The notes under the pieces are model-generated. The model was not told where the DNA came from. It worked only from the letters and a program-made list of their open reading frames with translations, and ran no database searches. 64,000 nt of DNA from an uncultured Lachnospiraceae bacterium (GTDB taxonomy: Bacteria > Bacillota > Clostridia > Lachnospirales > Lachnospiraceae): contig CAJUEW010000005.1 of the NCBI GenBank assembly GCA_910585465.1, positions 85,428 to 149,427 of the forward strand. Reading direction: 5' to 3'. A program made the translations under genes and the position numbers. This document shows positions 51,670-60,165 of the stretch, piece by piece (positions within the stretch are counted from its first letter, which is position 1; the number at the start of each line of letters is the position of its first letter).

Positions 51670-52893
51670 TTATTTTCTGGCAATTAAAGGATTGCCCTTT
51701 CCTTCCACTGCTTCACGGGTAACCGTACAGCTTCGGATAGAATTGTCCGATGGAATCGTAAACATCAGATCCATCATCGTCTCCTCCATAATAGAACGCA
51801 GTCCTCTGGCTCCTGTTTTTCTGGAAATTGTCTTTTCGGCAATCGCTTTTACTGCGTCCTCATTAAATCTCAACTCCACTCCGTCCAGCTCCAGCAGCTT
51901 CTGATACTGACGTACAATAGAATTCTTTGGCTCTGTAAGAATACGAACCATATCCCCGCAGCTCAGCGGGTCCAGTGATACTGCAATGGGCACACGTCCC
52001 ATAAACTCCGGAATCATACCAAATTTGATGAAATCCTCCGGAAGAACATTCCGAAGCAGCTCTCCCACATTCTCCTGACGCTTTTCCCGGATATCCGCAT
52101 TAAATCCGATGGACTTGCGATCCAGACGGGTCTCAATAATCTTATCCAGCCCCTCAAAGGCACCACCGCAGATAAACAGGATATCTGTTGTATCAATCTG
52201 AAGCAGTTCCTGATGGGGATGCTTTCTCCCTCCCTGGGGAGGAACAGAAGCAACCGTTCCCTCTAAAATCTTCAGAAGCGCCTGCTGAACTCCTTCTCCT
52301 GATACATCTCTTGTAATGGACGGGTTTTCCGACTTACGGGTAATCTTATCAATCTCGTCAATATAAATAATTCCTTTTTCAGCGCGCTGGATATCATAAT
52401 CAGCCGCCTGAATAATCTTTAATAAAATGTTTTCCACATCCTCGCCCACATATCCGGCTTCTGTCAATGTGGTCGCGTCCGCAATCGCAAACGGCACATT
52501 CAGAATCTTTGCCAGCGTCTGTGCCAGCAAGGTCTTACCGCAGCCAGTGGGACCAAGCAGAAGAATGTTGCTTTTCTGCAGCTCCACATCCAGACTCTGA
52601 CTGGACAAAATTCGCTTATAGTGGTTGTATACTGCTACCGAAAGCACCTTCTTGGCATTCTCCTGTCCGATTACATAATCATCCAGAAAGCTTTTAATCT
52701 CTTCTGGTTTTAGCAGATTAATGTCCTCCGCATCAATGCCATGCTCCTCCTCACCCATTTCTTCCTCAATGATCTCTGAACAAAGCTCCACGCATTCATC
52801 ACAGATATAAACACCATTGGGTCCTTTCAGCAGCTTCATAACCTGACTTTCTGTCTTGCCGCAAAAGGAACATCTGATTTCATTTCTAGCCAT
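51670..52893 (-). CDS. clpX: ATP-dependent Clp protease ATP-binding subunit ClpX
   Basis: 407-residue AAA+ unfoldase that feeds ClpP. The N-terminal zinc finger has CSFCGK and CDECVELC. Walker A is LLGPTGCGKTLLAQTL (in pieces, about 113-128), Walker B is GIIYIDEIDK (about 175-184), and the substrate pore GYVGED and RKHPHQE region and sensor II are present. It is 11 bp from clpP, and the order tig-clpP-clpX-lon-ysxC is classical. Confidence 0.97.
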   Translation of the reverse strand: MARNEIRCSFCGKTESQVMKLLKGPNGVYICDECVELCSEIIEEEMGEEEHGIDAEDINLLKPEEIKSFLDDYVIGQENAKKVLSVAVYNHYKRILSSQSLDVELQKSNILLLGPTGCGKTLLAQTLAKILNVPFAIADATTLTEAGYVGEDVENILLKIIQAADYDIQRAEKGIIYIDEIDKITRKSENPSITRDVSGEGVQQALLKILEGTVASVPPQGGRKHPHQELLQIDTTDILFICGGAFEGLDKIIETRLDRKSIGFNADIREKRQENVGELLRNVLPEDFIKFGMIPEFMGRVPIAVSLDPLSCGDMVRILTEPKNSIVRQYQKLLELDGVELRFNEDAVKAIAEKTISRKTGARGLRSIMEETMMDLMFTIPSDNSIRSCTVTREAVEGKGNPLIARK

Positions 52894-52904
52894 GTAACTC
52901 TCCC

Positions 52905-53486
52905 TTAATGTCCTGCGATCACCTGGTCAATCAGCCCATAGGCCATTGCCTCATCTGCAGTCATATAATTATCCCTTTCCGTATCCTTCTGGATAACCTC
53001 CAACGGCTGGCCCGTACGCTCTGCCAGAATACTGTTCAATTTCTCCCGGGTACGCAGGATATGCCTGGCAGCGATCTCAATCTCTGTGGCCTGGCCTTTC
53101 GCACCTCCCAAAGGCTGGTGAATCATAATTTCCGCATTCGGCAGAGCAAAACGCTTGCCCTTTGCGCCTCCGGCCAGCAGAAACGCCCCCATACTGGCCG
53201 CCATACCAATACAGATAGTAGAAACATCACATTTAATGTAATTCATTGTATCAAAAATCGCCATACCGGCAGTCACCGAACCTCCCGGACTGTTAATATA
53301 CAGGTGTATATCCTTTCCCGGGTCCTCCGATTCCAGGAATAAAAGCTGCGCCACCACAAGGCTGGCAGTTGTCTCATTTACTTCTTCCCCAAGAAAAATA
53401 ATTCTTTCCTTCAGTAAGCGGGAATAAATATCATAGCTCCGCTCTCCCCTGCTTGTCTGTTCAACGACATAAGGTACCAATGACAT
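52905..53486 (-). CDS. clpP: ATP-dependent Clp protease proteolytic subunit ClpP
   Basis: 193-residue serine peptidase that forms the 14-mer core. Ser98 in GMAASMGA, His123 in MIHQPLGG, and a C-terminal Asp (about 172) in DNYMTADEA make the triad. An N-terminal SLVPYVVEQTSRGERSYDIYSRLLKERII (in pieces) is typical. Length is normal; no propeptide is needed. Confidence 0.97.
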   Translation of the reverse strand: MSLVPYVVEQTSRGERSYDIYSRLLKERIIFLGEEVNETTASLVVAQLLFLESEDPGKDIHLYINSPGGSVTAGMAIFDTMNYIKCDVSTICIGMAASMGAFLLAGGAKGKRFALPNAEIMIHQPLGGAKGQATEIEIAARHILRTREKLNSILAERTGQPLEVIQKDTERDNYMTADEAMAYGLIDQVIAGH

Positions 53487-53576
53487 AGTTTATTCGTCCT
53501 CCTCTTAATAATCCTGCTCCTTTGCCAGCAAGCAGAAGGGCACAGCTACCCCGCCATGCCCCCTCTTTTCAAAAAA

Positions 53577-54863
53577 TTAAGCTTCCACTGCTGCTTCAGT
53601 TACCAGGTCAACGGCTTTCTGAATTGCAATATCCTTCTTCATTTCCTCTCTCTGATAATCGCTGATCAGTTCTTTTACCTTTTCAACTTCCATCTTATAC
53701 ATCTCAGCCATCCTCGTCATCTCGGCATCCAGATCCTCCTCTGTTGCCTCAATGTTCTCAGCCTTCGCAACTGCCTCCAGAACAAGCCTGCTCTGAATAT
53801 TCTTCAGCGCCCTGGGTTTCATCTGTTCTTTATACTTTTCAGCAGTCATGCCGCTGAACTGAAAATACTGCTGAAGAGAGAGTCCCTGGGCCTGCATTCT
53901 CTGCGCAAAATCCTCCATCATCTGTTCGCTCTGAAACTCCACCATAGCATCCGGAATCTCCATCTGAGCGCCTTCAATAATTTTCTCGATGACAGCATCC
54001 TCTTTCACTCTTCTGGCATCTTCTTCCTTATCCTTCAGAAGTTTTGCCTTAATATCCTCTTTATATGCATCCAATGTATCAAATTCGGATACTTCCTGTG
54101 CAAACTCATCATCTACTTCCGGAAGCTCCTTTACTTTCGCCGAATTCACCCTGCATTTAAACACTGCCGCCTTGCCTGCCAGCTCCTTTGCATGGTATTC
54201 TTCCGGAAAGGTTACATTCACTTCCAGGTCTTTGCCGATCTCCGCTCCTACAAGCTGCTCCTCAAAACCGGGAATAAATGCTCCGGAGCCGATAGTCAGC
54301 TCGTAATCCTCACTCTTGCCGCCTTCAAACGCCTTCCCGTCCACATAGCCGTCAAAATCAAGAGAAATAATATCCCCCTTCTGAACTGCTCTGTCATCAA
54401 CCGTAATAGTCCGTGCGTTGGCTTCTCTCTCCTTTGTAATCTCAGCCTCAATTTCCGCATCCAGCACTTCAACCGGGGCCTTATCCACCTGAATTCCCTT
54501 GTATTCGCCAAGAACCACCTCCGGCTTTACAGCCACAGACGCGGTAAAAATAAACGGCTTGCCGCTCTCAAGCTGAACCACCTGAATCTCCGGACGGGAT
54601 ACAATCTCTTCTCCGCATTCGTCAACTGCCTTCGCATATGCAGACGGAAGCATGTTATCAATGGCATCATTATAAAACACTTCCTTCCCGTACATCTTCT
54701 CAATCAGATGACGGGGAGCTTTTCCTTTACGAAATCCCGGAATATTAACATTTTTTTTCATTTTCTGGTATGCAGTCTGAATCGCTTTTTCTACTTCCTC
54801 AGCGGAAACCTCCACTGTCAGCTTCGCCATGTTTTTCTCTAATTTCTCTACCTGTACGCCCAT
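53577..54863 (-). CDS. tig: Trigger factor
   Basis: 428-residue ribosome-bound chaperone with peptidyl-prolyl isomerase activity. The N-terminal ribosome-binding signature GFRKGKAPRHLIEK (about 43-56), a central FKBP domain (about 150-245; GDIISLDFDGYVDGKAFEGG in pieces) and a helical C-terminal domain are present. It starts the tig-clpP-clpX run. No clear terminator was seen before clpP, so cotranscription is likely. Confidence 0.96.
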   Translation of the reverse strand: MGVQVEKLEKNMAKLTVEVSAEEVEKAIQTAYQKMKKNVNIPGFRKGKAPRHLIEKMYGKEVFYNDAIDNMLPSAYAKAVDECGEEIVSRPEIQVVQLESGKPFIFTASVAVKPEVVLGEYKGIQVDKAPVEVLDAEIEAEITKEREANARTITVDDRAVQKGDIISLDFDGYVDGKAFEGGKSEDYELTIGSGAFIPGFEEQLVGAEIGKDLEVNVTFPEEYHAKELAGKAAVFKCRVNSAKVKELPEVDDEFAQEVSEFDTLDAYKEDIKAKLLKDKEEDARRVKEDAVIEKIIEGAQMEIPDAMVEFQSEQMMEDFAQRMQAQGLSLQQYFQFSGMTAEKYKEQMKPRALKNIQSRLVLEAVAKAENIEATEEDLDAEMTRMAEMYKMEVEKVKELISDYQREEMKKDIAIQKAVDLVTEAAVEA

Positions 54864-54943
54864 ATTTATAAAATATCCTCCTTGTATTTATATATCAGTA
54901 TTCCCTGATTTGCATGCTCATAGACATTTTAAGAGTATATCAT

Positions 54944-55006
54944 AAAAAAGCGAGGCTGTCTAGGCTTTTTCCGGTACTTTGACGGATTAAAAAGCCTGAC
55001 AGCCTC
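54944..55006 (-). terminator. Long-stem terminator after the spore protein gene
   Basis: GAGGCTGTC-T-AGGCTTTTT pairs with AAAAAGCCT-GACAGCCTC (54952-54970 and 54989-55006) to make an 18-bp stem with one bulged base, followed on the minus strand by CTTTTTTATG. The stem is unusually long and AT-tracts flank it on both sides. Confidence 0.8.
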
Positions 55007-55037
55007 ACCATTTTTTATTTTTTTAATTTTTCGTCCA

Positions 55038-55256
55038 CTACTGTCCAGAAGACATCTGCTGTTCCTGCTTCATGATCATTTTCTTAACCATTTCGCCGCC
55101 AATGGAACCAGCCTCTCTGCTGGTCAGATCACCATTATAACCATCTTTTAAGTTCACGCCAAGCTCGCTGGCAACTTCCTCTTTAAAACGGTTCATAGCT
55201 GCTTTTGCCTCCGGTACTGCCATACTGTTGCTTCCGGATTTGTTCTGATTTGTCAT
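55038..55256 (-). CDS. Alpha/beta-type small acid-soluble spore protein
   Basis: 72-residue DNA-coating spore protein. The start at 55256 follows GGAGGTGATTAAC. The two conserved blocks are AKAAMNRFKEEVASELGV (about 18-35), which contains the GPR protease-cleavage-type region FKEEVASELG, and NGDLTSREAGSIGGEMVKKMI (in pieces, about 41-61). It indicates that the organism makes endospores. Expression is expected in the forespore under sigma G; no promoter was assigned. Confidence 0.95.
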   Translation of the reverse strand: MTNQNKSGSNSMAVPEAKAAMNRFKEEVASELGVNLKDGYNGDLTSREAGSIGGEMVKKMIMKQEQQMSSGQ

Positions 55257-55334
55257 GTTAATCACCTCCATGACCATAGTATTCACCGAAACAAACCGGG
55301 CATACTGGAAGTTTCTGCCGCAGCAGGGACTGTT

Positions 55335-55889
55335 TTATTCGCAACCATAGATGATGCCGTTCTTAAGCTCCTGCGCCTTTTCTTCAGATACCAGCTGACT
55401 TACAAGGGAGAGCGCAAACGGAATCGCTGTTCCCATGCCGCGGCTGGACGTCACATTGCCGTCCACAGCTACTTTGTCATACACCACCTCTGCTCCTGAC
55501 AGACGTTTTTCAAAGCCCGGATAACATACCGCTTTCTTTCCTTTTAAAATTCCCAGATCACCCAGCACGCTGGGAGCCGCGCAGATAGCGGCCACTTTTT
55601 TACCTGACTCATAAAACTGCACCAAAAGCTCTGTCAGCATCTGGCATTCGCCCAAATGCAGCGTTCCGGGCATCCCTCCCGGAAGCACCAAAAGCTCTGT
55701 TGCGGAAAAGTCCGCTTCCTTCAGGCATATATCTGCCTGTACAGAAATATCATGGCTGCCTGTTACCATCCGTTCCTCTGTGATGGAAACCATCTGTGTA
55801 TCCACTCCTGCCCTGCGCAGGATGTCCACAACTGTCAGGCCTTCAATTTCTTCAAAACCATCTGCAAGAAAAACACACACTCTGCTCAT
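55335..55889 (-). CDS. DJ-1/PfpI family protein (YajL/ThiJ-like)
   Basis: 184-residue protein of the DJ-1 superfamily. The nucleophile elbow Cys is in AAICAAPSVLGD (Cys about 100), and an acidic partner lies in DGFEEIEG (Glu14/15). LVLPGGMPGTLHL and the C-terminal VTSSRGMGTAIPFALSLV are typical of DJ-1/ThiJ. Proposed activities such as glyoxalase or deglycase are debated. It stands alone between the spore gene and the divergent CYTH gene. Confidence 0.93.
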   Translation of the reverse strand: MSRVCVFLADGFEEIEGLTVVDILRRAGVDTQMVSITEERMVTGSHDISVQADICLKEADFSATELLVLPGGMPGTLHLGECQMLTELLVQFYESGKKVAAICAAPSVLGDLGILKGKKAVCYPGFEKRLSGAEVVYDKVAVDGNVTSSRGMGTAIPFALSLVSQLVSEEKAQELKNGIIYGCE

Positions 55890-55973
55890 ATATCTGCCTC
55901 CTTTTTCCTGAGCATATTATTTTCTGATTAACTATGCTATAATTATAATATCATAAGTAAAAAGGAGGGCAAA

Positions 55974-56423
55974 ATGAAATCTTTTGAAATCGAACGAAAA
56001 TATTTAATCCGGGCGCTTCCGGAAAATCTGGATGCTTATCCCTATCATGAGATCGAGCAGGGATATTTATGCACAGATCCGGTAGTCCGTATCCGAAGAC
56101 AGGATGAGGACTACTATTTAACTTATAAATCAAAGGGCCTTATGATACGTGAGGAATATAATCTGCCTTTGAGCGCAGAGGCTTATGCCCATCTGAAGAC
56201 CAAAATCGACGGACGTTTAATCAGCAAACGCCGCTATCTGGTTCCTTTCGCTCCTTATACTATTGAGCTGGATATCTTCTCCTCTCCCGAAGAAGGACTG
56301 ATGCTGGCAGAGGTGGAATTTTCCTCCAAGGAGGCCGCTCTTGCCTTCCAGGCTCCGGACTGGTTCGGAGAAGAGGTCACCAATTCGTCCAGATATCATA
56401 ACAGTACGCTAAGTAAGACCTGA
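55974..56423 (+). CDS. CYTH domain protein (class IV adenylyl cyclase/triphosphatase-like)
   Basis: 149-residue protein. The signature ExExK is FEIERKYLI (about 4-12) and further beta-tunnel residues are seen in VVRIRRQDEDYYLTYKSKG (in pieces, about 37-55) and LMLAEVEFSSKEAA. CYTH proteins hydrolyse inorganic triphosphate or nucleoside triphosphates; some make cAMP. Length and motif suggest a small triphosphatase. AAAGGAGG precedes the ATG. Its 3' end overlaps a convergent small gene by 15 bp. Confidence 0.92.
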   Translation: MKSFEIERKYLIRALPENLDAYPYHEIEQGYLCTDPVVRIRRQDEDYYLTYKSKGLMIREEYNLPLSAEAYAHLKTKIDGRLISKRRYLVPFAPYTIELDIFSSPEEGLMLAEVEFSSKEAALAFQAPDWFGEEVTNSSRYHNSTLSKT

Positions 56424-56576
56424 TTTTCTCTTAATCTCCTCCAGCATTTCCTCTGCACTTTTCGCGTCTTCAGGTTCCGGTACATATATGAAAAACAGCT
56501 TCAGCATACGAAGCCGTCTGCCGAACCTGATACGCATTCTTTTCCATCTGCTTTCCCTATTTATTTTTCTTTTCAT
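56409..56576 (-). CDS. Small protein of 55 residues, unknown function
   Basis: Complete small frame from an ATG at 56576 to a TAG at 56409. GGGGAGG lies 8 bp upstream, and a promoter-like pair TTGATT (56620-56625) and TATAAA (56598-56603) with 16-bp spacing precedes it. The peptide has a strongly basic first half (MKRKINRESRWKRMRIRFGR, then RLRMLK), a short hydrophobic LFFIYV, and an acidic second half (PEPEDAKSAEEMLEEIK). The basic part could bind nucleic acid or ribosomes. No family is recognised. It overlaps the convergent CYTH gene end. Confidence 0.6.
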   Translation of the reverse strand: MKRKINRESRWKRMRIRFGRRLRMLKLFFIYVPEPEDAKSAEEMLEEIKRKSGLT

Positions 56577-56597
56577 CCTTATTACCTCCCCTTTTAT

Positions 56598-56625
56598 TTT
56601 ATAACATTAGGTTTCAAAAAATCAA
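56598..56625 (-). promoter_or_regulatory. Promoter-like site for the 55-residue small gene
   Basis: TTGATT (56620-56625) and TATAAA (56598-56603) with a 16-bp spacer lie on the minus strand, 21 bp before the start codon. Expected leader length is about 15-20 nt. Confidence 0.55.
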
Positions 56626-56734
56626 CTATATATTATTTTTTATTTATCTAATAGTACTTATTTTCTTTGTTTTGTTTCATTTTCACAAGTGGAATCGGGA
56701 AATTGATATAATAGGTCAGAAAAAGAGGTGCCAT

Positions 56735-57091
56735 ATGCAGATTACGATTGCCGAAACTTTAAGGCTGCTTCGCATTCAGAAAGGCCTGACCCAGGAAGCA
56801 TTGAGCAAAGAACTGAATATTTCCAGACAAGTGTATTCCTATTACGAGAACGGCAAACGTCTTCCGGATCTGATAACCGCATGCATGCTGGCCGATTATT
56901 ATCATATTTCCCTGGATAAACTGGTAATTACCGGACTTCGTCCAAAGCCCGTTCCTCCGGACAAGCTTTTTGAAGACCTTCCGCCTGAGCACCAGAGAAT
57001 TTTGACGGCCTATCAGCGTCTGTCGCCGGAGAATCAGAAATGTCTCCGATCATATCTGGAATTTCTGGATAAGAAAGAGAAAGAGAAATAA
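56735..57091 (+). CDS. XRE-family helix-turn-helix regulator
   Basis: 118-residue DNA-binding protein. The start at 56735 follows GAGGTG. The helix-turn-helix (about 4-60) contains LRLLRIQKGLTQEALSKELNISRQVYSYYENGKRLPD (in pieces), a Cro/CI-type fold. The C-terminal part (about 70-118) is helical and charged, with no recognised domain. Its target is unknown. It ends at a bidirectional terminator shared with pyrC. Confidence 0.92.
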   Translation: MQITIAETLRLLRIQKGLTQEALSKELNISRQVYSYYENGKRLPDLITACMLADYYHISLDKLVITGLRPKPVPPDKLFEDLPPEHQRILTAYQRLSPENQKCLRSYLEFLDKKEKEK

Positions 57092-57123
57092 CAAAAACTC
57101 TTCTATCAAACAAACTCTAAAAT

Positions 57124-57175
57124 AAAAGCAGATGAAAATGCCCGGCTGCCAAGCCCACGCTTTCCATCTGCTTTT
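57124..57175. terminator. Bidirectional terminator between the XRE gene and pyrC
   Basis: AAAAGCAGATG (57124-57134) pairs with CATCTGCTTTT (57165-57175) to give an 11-bp stem with a GC-rich interior. T-tracts follow on both strands, which suits convergent genes. Confidence 0.75.
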
Positions 57176-57208
57176 TCAGTCTTATATAAAGAACCATATT
57201 TCTCTGTT

Positions 57209-58471
57209 CTATACCTGGTATACAATCCTCCCCGCACAGATCGTATAATGCACCTTCCCCGGAAGCTCCCATCCGGCAAACGGGCTGTTTGATGCCTTTG
57301 ATACAAAATGATCCACTGTCCAATGCTCCCTTTCTCCAAAGATGACCAGATCTGCCGGAGCACCCTCTGCAATACTCCCCGGAAGCATCCGGTAGAATTC
57401 TGCCGGTTTTTTGCTCATGCACGCCATCAGCTCCATCAGCGTCAGATATCCGGGTTCCACAAGCGAACGGATGCCCAATCCCAGGGAGGTTTCCAGACCG
57501 ATAATTCCGCTGGGCGCATCCGCAAGGGCTTTTGCCTTCTCCTCTGCGCTGTGCGGCGCATGGTCTGTAACAATCATATCAATCGTCCCGTCCTTTAGGC
57601 CCCCAATAATCGCCCTCCGATCCTCCTCTGTCCGTACCGGCGGATTCATCCGCGCCATAGTTCCGTATTTAAGTACCGCTTCTTCAGTCAGTGTAAAATG
57701 ATGGGGCGTTGCTTCTGCATGAATATCCGCCCCCATTTTTTTTGCCATCCGCACCAGCTCTACAGAATTTTTGGAGCTGATATGCTGAATGCATACCGAA
57801 GCCCCCGTATGCAGAGCAAGCATGCAGTCTCTTGCCACCATCACATCCTCCGCAGCTCTCGGCGCTCCGCCATATCCAAGCTTCCGGGATATTTCCCCCT
57901 GATGCACTCCCGGCTCGCACATTAACACTGGATCCTCTTCGTGCAGCGCAATGGGCATCCCCAGCTCATATACCTTTTCCATTGCTTTCAGCAGGAGCTC
58001 TTCATTCATAAGAGGAATTCCGTCGTCCGTAAACCCTACCGCTCCCGCGTCTGCCAGTGCTTCCATATCCACCAGCTCCTGTCCTTTGAGGCCCCTGCTG
58101 ACGGCCGCGGCCTGGAGTACATGGATTCCGGTAAATTCTCCTTTTTTCTGTATCTCCTGAAGCGTCTCAAGATTGTCCACCGCAGGGCTCGTATTTGCCA
58201 TACAGACAACCGTCGTAAAGCCGCCCCGGGCTGCGGCTGCAGCCCCTGTCAGAATATCTTCTTTATAAGTAAAGCCCGGTTCCCGAAAATGCACATGGGC
58301 ATCCATCAGTCCCGGCGCCACTACAAGCCCGGAAGCCTCCAGAACCTGCGCCCCTGACGGCTGCAGCCCCTTCCCTGTCTTTACAATCACGGAACCATCT
58401 GTCAGCACATCCATTATCTCATCCGTTTCTGTCACCGGATCTACAACTCTTCCATTCCGAATCAGTATCAT
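57209..58471 (-). CDS. pyrC: Dihydroorotase
   Basis: 420-residue amidohydrolase that closes carbamoyl aspartate to dihydroorotate in pyrimidine synthesis. The start at 58471 follows GGGAG; a longer frame lacks the family N-terminus. Metal-site motifs DAHVHFREPG (about 58-67) and TDHAPH (about 302-307), and a GFTTVVCMANTSPAVD block (about 86-101), mark a type I bacterial dihydroorotase. No other pyr gene is adjacent, and no PyrR leader was recognised. Confidence 0.94.
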   Translation of the reverse strand: MILIRNGRVVDPVTETDEIMDVLTDGSVIVKTGKGLQPSGAQVLEASGLVVAPGLMDAHVHFREPGFTYKEDILTGAAAAARGGFTTVVCMANTSPAVDNLETLQEIQKKGEFTGIHVLQAAAVSRGLKGQELVDMEALADAGAVGFTDDGIPLMNEELLLKAMEKVYELGMPIALHEEDPVLMCEPGVHQGEISRKLGYGGAPRAAEDVMVARDCMLALHTGASVCIQHISSKNSVELVRMAKKMGADIHAEATPHHFTLTEEAVLKYGTMARMNPPVRTEEDRRAIIGGLKDGTIDMIVTDHAPHSAEEKAKALADAPSGIIGLETSLGLGIRSLVEPGYLTLMELMACMSKKPAEFYRMLPGSIAEGAPADLVIFGEREHWTVDHFVSKASNSPFAGWELPGKVHYTICAGRIVYQV

Positions 58472-58523
58472 ATTTAACTCCCATCCTGCAGCCGTGGCTG
58501 CAATTTCCTTTTTTCCTGTTGCT

Positions 58524-58553
58524 ATTATAATATAGAATTCCACTGTATTTCAA
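58524..58553 (-). promoter_or_regulatory. Promoter for pyrC
   Basis: TTGAAA (58548-58553) and a consensus TATAAT (58524-58529) are 18 bp apart on the minus strand, about 50 bp upstream of the start codon. Confidence 0.68.
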
Positions 58554-58607
58554 TGCAGATTCATGATACAATGCATTTAAAATGACTAATAAACGGGGAA
58601 GATGAGT

Positions 58608-59834
58608 ATGAAAGCATTTTTAAAGAAATTCTGTATGGTACTTGGGATTGGACTTTGTTTGTCCGGTATATTATACGGGCATTTTTTTGAGGAAAAGCGG
58701 GAAAAAACTACTTTTCCGGAAACTGTACAGGAACAAAACCGGAATGATCCGGAGAAATCTATAGAAGCAGAACCCTCAGACGGCAGAACTTCCCCAAAAC
58801 AAAAAGTTCCGCAGGAAAAAGCCTCCGCAGAAGAATCCCCTGTAAAAGAAATTCCGGAAGAGGAACCCCCGGAAGAAAAAATTTCTGAAGAAAAGCTCTC
58901 TCCGGAACAGGCTCCTGTCGTTCTTGCCTTTGCCGGTGACGTACTGTTTTCTGAACAGTATCTTGCCGCCTATGATCAGAACGGAATTTCGGCTATTACA
59001 GATGCAGAAATGCTGTCCGAAATGCAGGAGGCTGACCTCTTTCTGCTCAATGAAGAATTTCCATTTAGTCTCCGGGGCGAGGCTATGGAAGACAAACAAT
59101 ATACCTTCCGCGCGGATCCTAAATACATAAAAATCTTTCAGGAGCTTGGCACAGATATCGTCACAATCGCCAACAATCACTCCCTGGATTTTGGACAGGA
59201 TGCATTCTGTGATACATTAGATACTATCCGTCAGACAGATATAGCCTGTATCGGGGGCGGCTACAATATTACGGAAGCCTCCGCGCCTGCTGTCCGCACT
59301 ATCGGTGGGCAAACCTTTGCTGTTTTCGGAGCCACAAGAGTTTCCCCCTCCTATGAATGGTATGCAACCGAAAGCAAGCCCGGCCTTTTCCAGACCTATG
59401 ACCCGGCAAAATTAAACGCCGCAATTACCGAGGCAAAGCAAGCCTGTGACTATGCGATTGTCTTTGTCCACTGGGGGATTGAGCATAATGAATTTCCGGA
59501 GGAGTATCAGCGCCAGCTTGCCAAAGGCTATATTGATGCTGGTGCCGATCTGGTTGTCGGCTGCCACCCCCATATTCTTCAGGGCTTTGAATATTACAGT
59601 GGAGTTCCAATCATCTACAGCCTTGGCAACTATCTGTTCGGTAACCGTTCAGGAGAAACACTGCTTCTGAAGGCTTCTTTTTCCAGGGGAGCTTCCCCTG
59701 AAATTCAGCTTATTCCATGCCAGCGCGTAAACGGCATACTGAAGCAGATACAGCAGCCGTCGGGCCTGTATCAGCATCTTAGAGATATTTCTTTTGGAGT
59801 CAGCATCTCGGATGAAGGGATCTTAACCCCATAA
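58608..59834 (+). CDS. CapA family protein (poly-gamma-glutamate synthesis-like metallophosphatase fold)
   Basis: 408-residue protein anchored by an N-terminal membrane segment (about 7-24), followed by a Pro/Glu/Lys-rich linker (about 30-103) and an extracytoplasmic PGA_cap domain. The start at 58608 is preferred because GGGGAAG lies 6 bp upstream. Landmarks are FAGDVLFSEQYLA (about 107-119), IANNHSLDFGQDA (about 185-197), FVHWGIEHNEFPEEYQRQLAK (in pieces) and GCHPHILQGFEYY. CapA-type proteins handle polyglutamate or wall glycans; no capBC genes are adjacent, so the substrate is unknown. Confidence 0.9.
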   Translation: MKAFLKKFCMVLGIGLCLSGILYGHFFEEKREKTTFPETVQEQNRNDPEKSIEAEPSDGRTSPKQKVPQEKASAEESPVKEIPEEEPPEEKISEEKLSPEQAPVVLAFAGDVLFSEQYLAAYDQNGISAITDAEMLSEMQEADLFLLNEEFPFSLRGEAMEDKQYTFRADPKYIKIFQELGTDIVTIANNHSLDFGQDAFCDTLDTIRQTDIACIGGGYNITEASAPAVRTIGGQTFAVFGATRVSPSYEWYATESKPGLFQTYDPAKLNAAITEAKQACDYAIVFVHWGIEHNEFPEEYQRQLAKGYIDAGADLVVGCHPHILQGFEYYSGVPIIYSLGNYLFGNRSGETLLLKASFSRGASPEIQLIPCQRVNGILKQIQQPSGLYQHLRDISFGVSISDEGILTP

Positions 59835-59930
59835 AATCTTTTAACCCTAAAAAGGGTACCACAGCAAAAAGATAAAAGCTCCTTATCTGTCTTTACTATG
59901 CAGGAAAAAGACAAAGAAAAGGAGCGTATG

Positions 59931-59965
59931 ATAAAAACGGCGGTATCGCTCACGATACCGCCGTT
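59931..59965 (-). terminator. Intrinsic terminator after tRNA-Leu
   Basis: AACGGCGGTATCG/CGATACCGCCGTT (59936-59948 and 59953-59965) forms a perfect 13-bp stem with a tetraloop, followed by TTTTTATC on the minus strand. It may also stop transcription from CapA on the other strand. Confidence 0.85.
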
Positions 59966-60041
59966 CTTTGCTTTAGCACTCAAGATATACTAAAAAACCG
60001 AAGCTGTCCCCCATTGGAACCGGATTCGAATTATTATCTAG

Positions 60042-60123
60042 TGCGGAATATGGGACTTGAACCCATACGCCCTGAAGCACAAGAACCTAAATCTTGCATG
60101 TCTGCCAATTCCATCAATTCCGC
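60042..60123 (-). tRNA. tRNA-Leu (anticodon UAG)
   Basis: 82-nt class II tRNA. The acceptor GCGGAAT pairs with ATTCCGC, the anticodon arm CAAGA-TTTAGGT-TCTTG displays UAG, and a long variable arm (about 12 nt) precedes the GTTCAAGTC T-loop. CCA is not encoded. The 5' end is 7 nt downstream of the expected start point of its own promoter. Confidence 0.96.
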
Positions 60124-60136
60124 CTGTTGTCCTCTT

Positions 60137-60165
60137 ATGTTACCATCTGCCCGGCAAAAAGTCAA
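60137..60165 (-). promoter_or_regulatory. Promoter for tRNA-Leu inside the preceding gene
   Basis: TTGACT (60160-60165) and TAACAT (60137-60142) are 17 bp apart on the minus strand. The -35 and spacer lie within the last codons of the DUF1624-like gene. Confidence 0.65.

Noticed and set aside
53556..54842. A 428-codon open frame on the plus strand opposite trigger factor
   Set aside because: It mirrors tig, has no ribosome-binding site or recognisable domain, and is rich in Leu, Ser and His as antisense frames are.
59928..59993. A 21-codon frame with an AAAGGAG site
   Set aside because: Most of it is the tRNA-Leu terminator hairpin; the site-to-start spacing is short and the peptide shows no toxin-like pattern.
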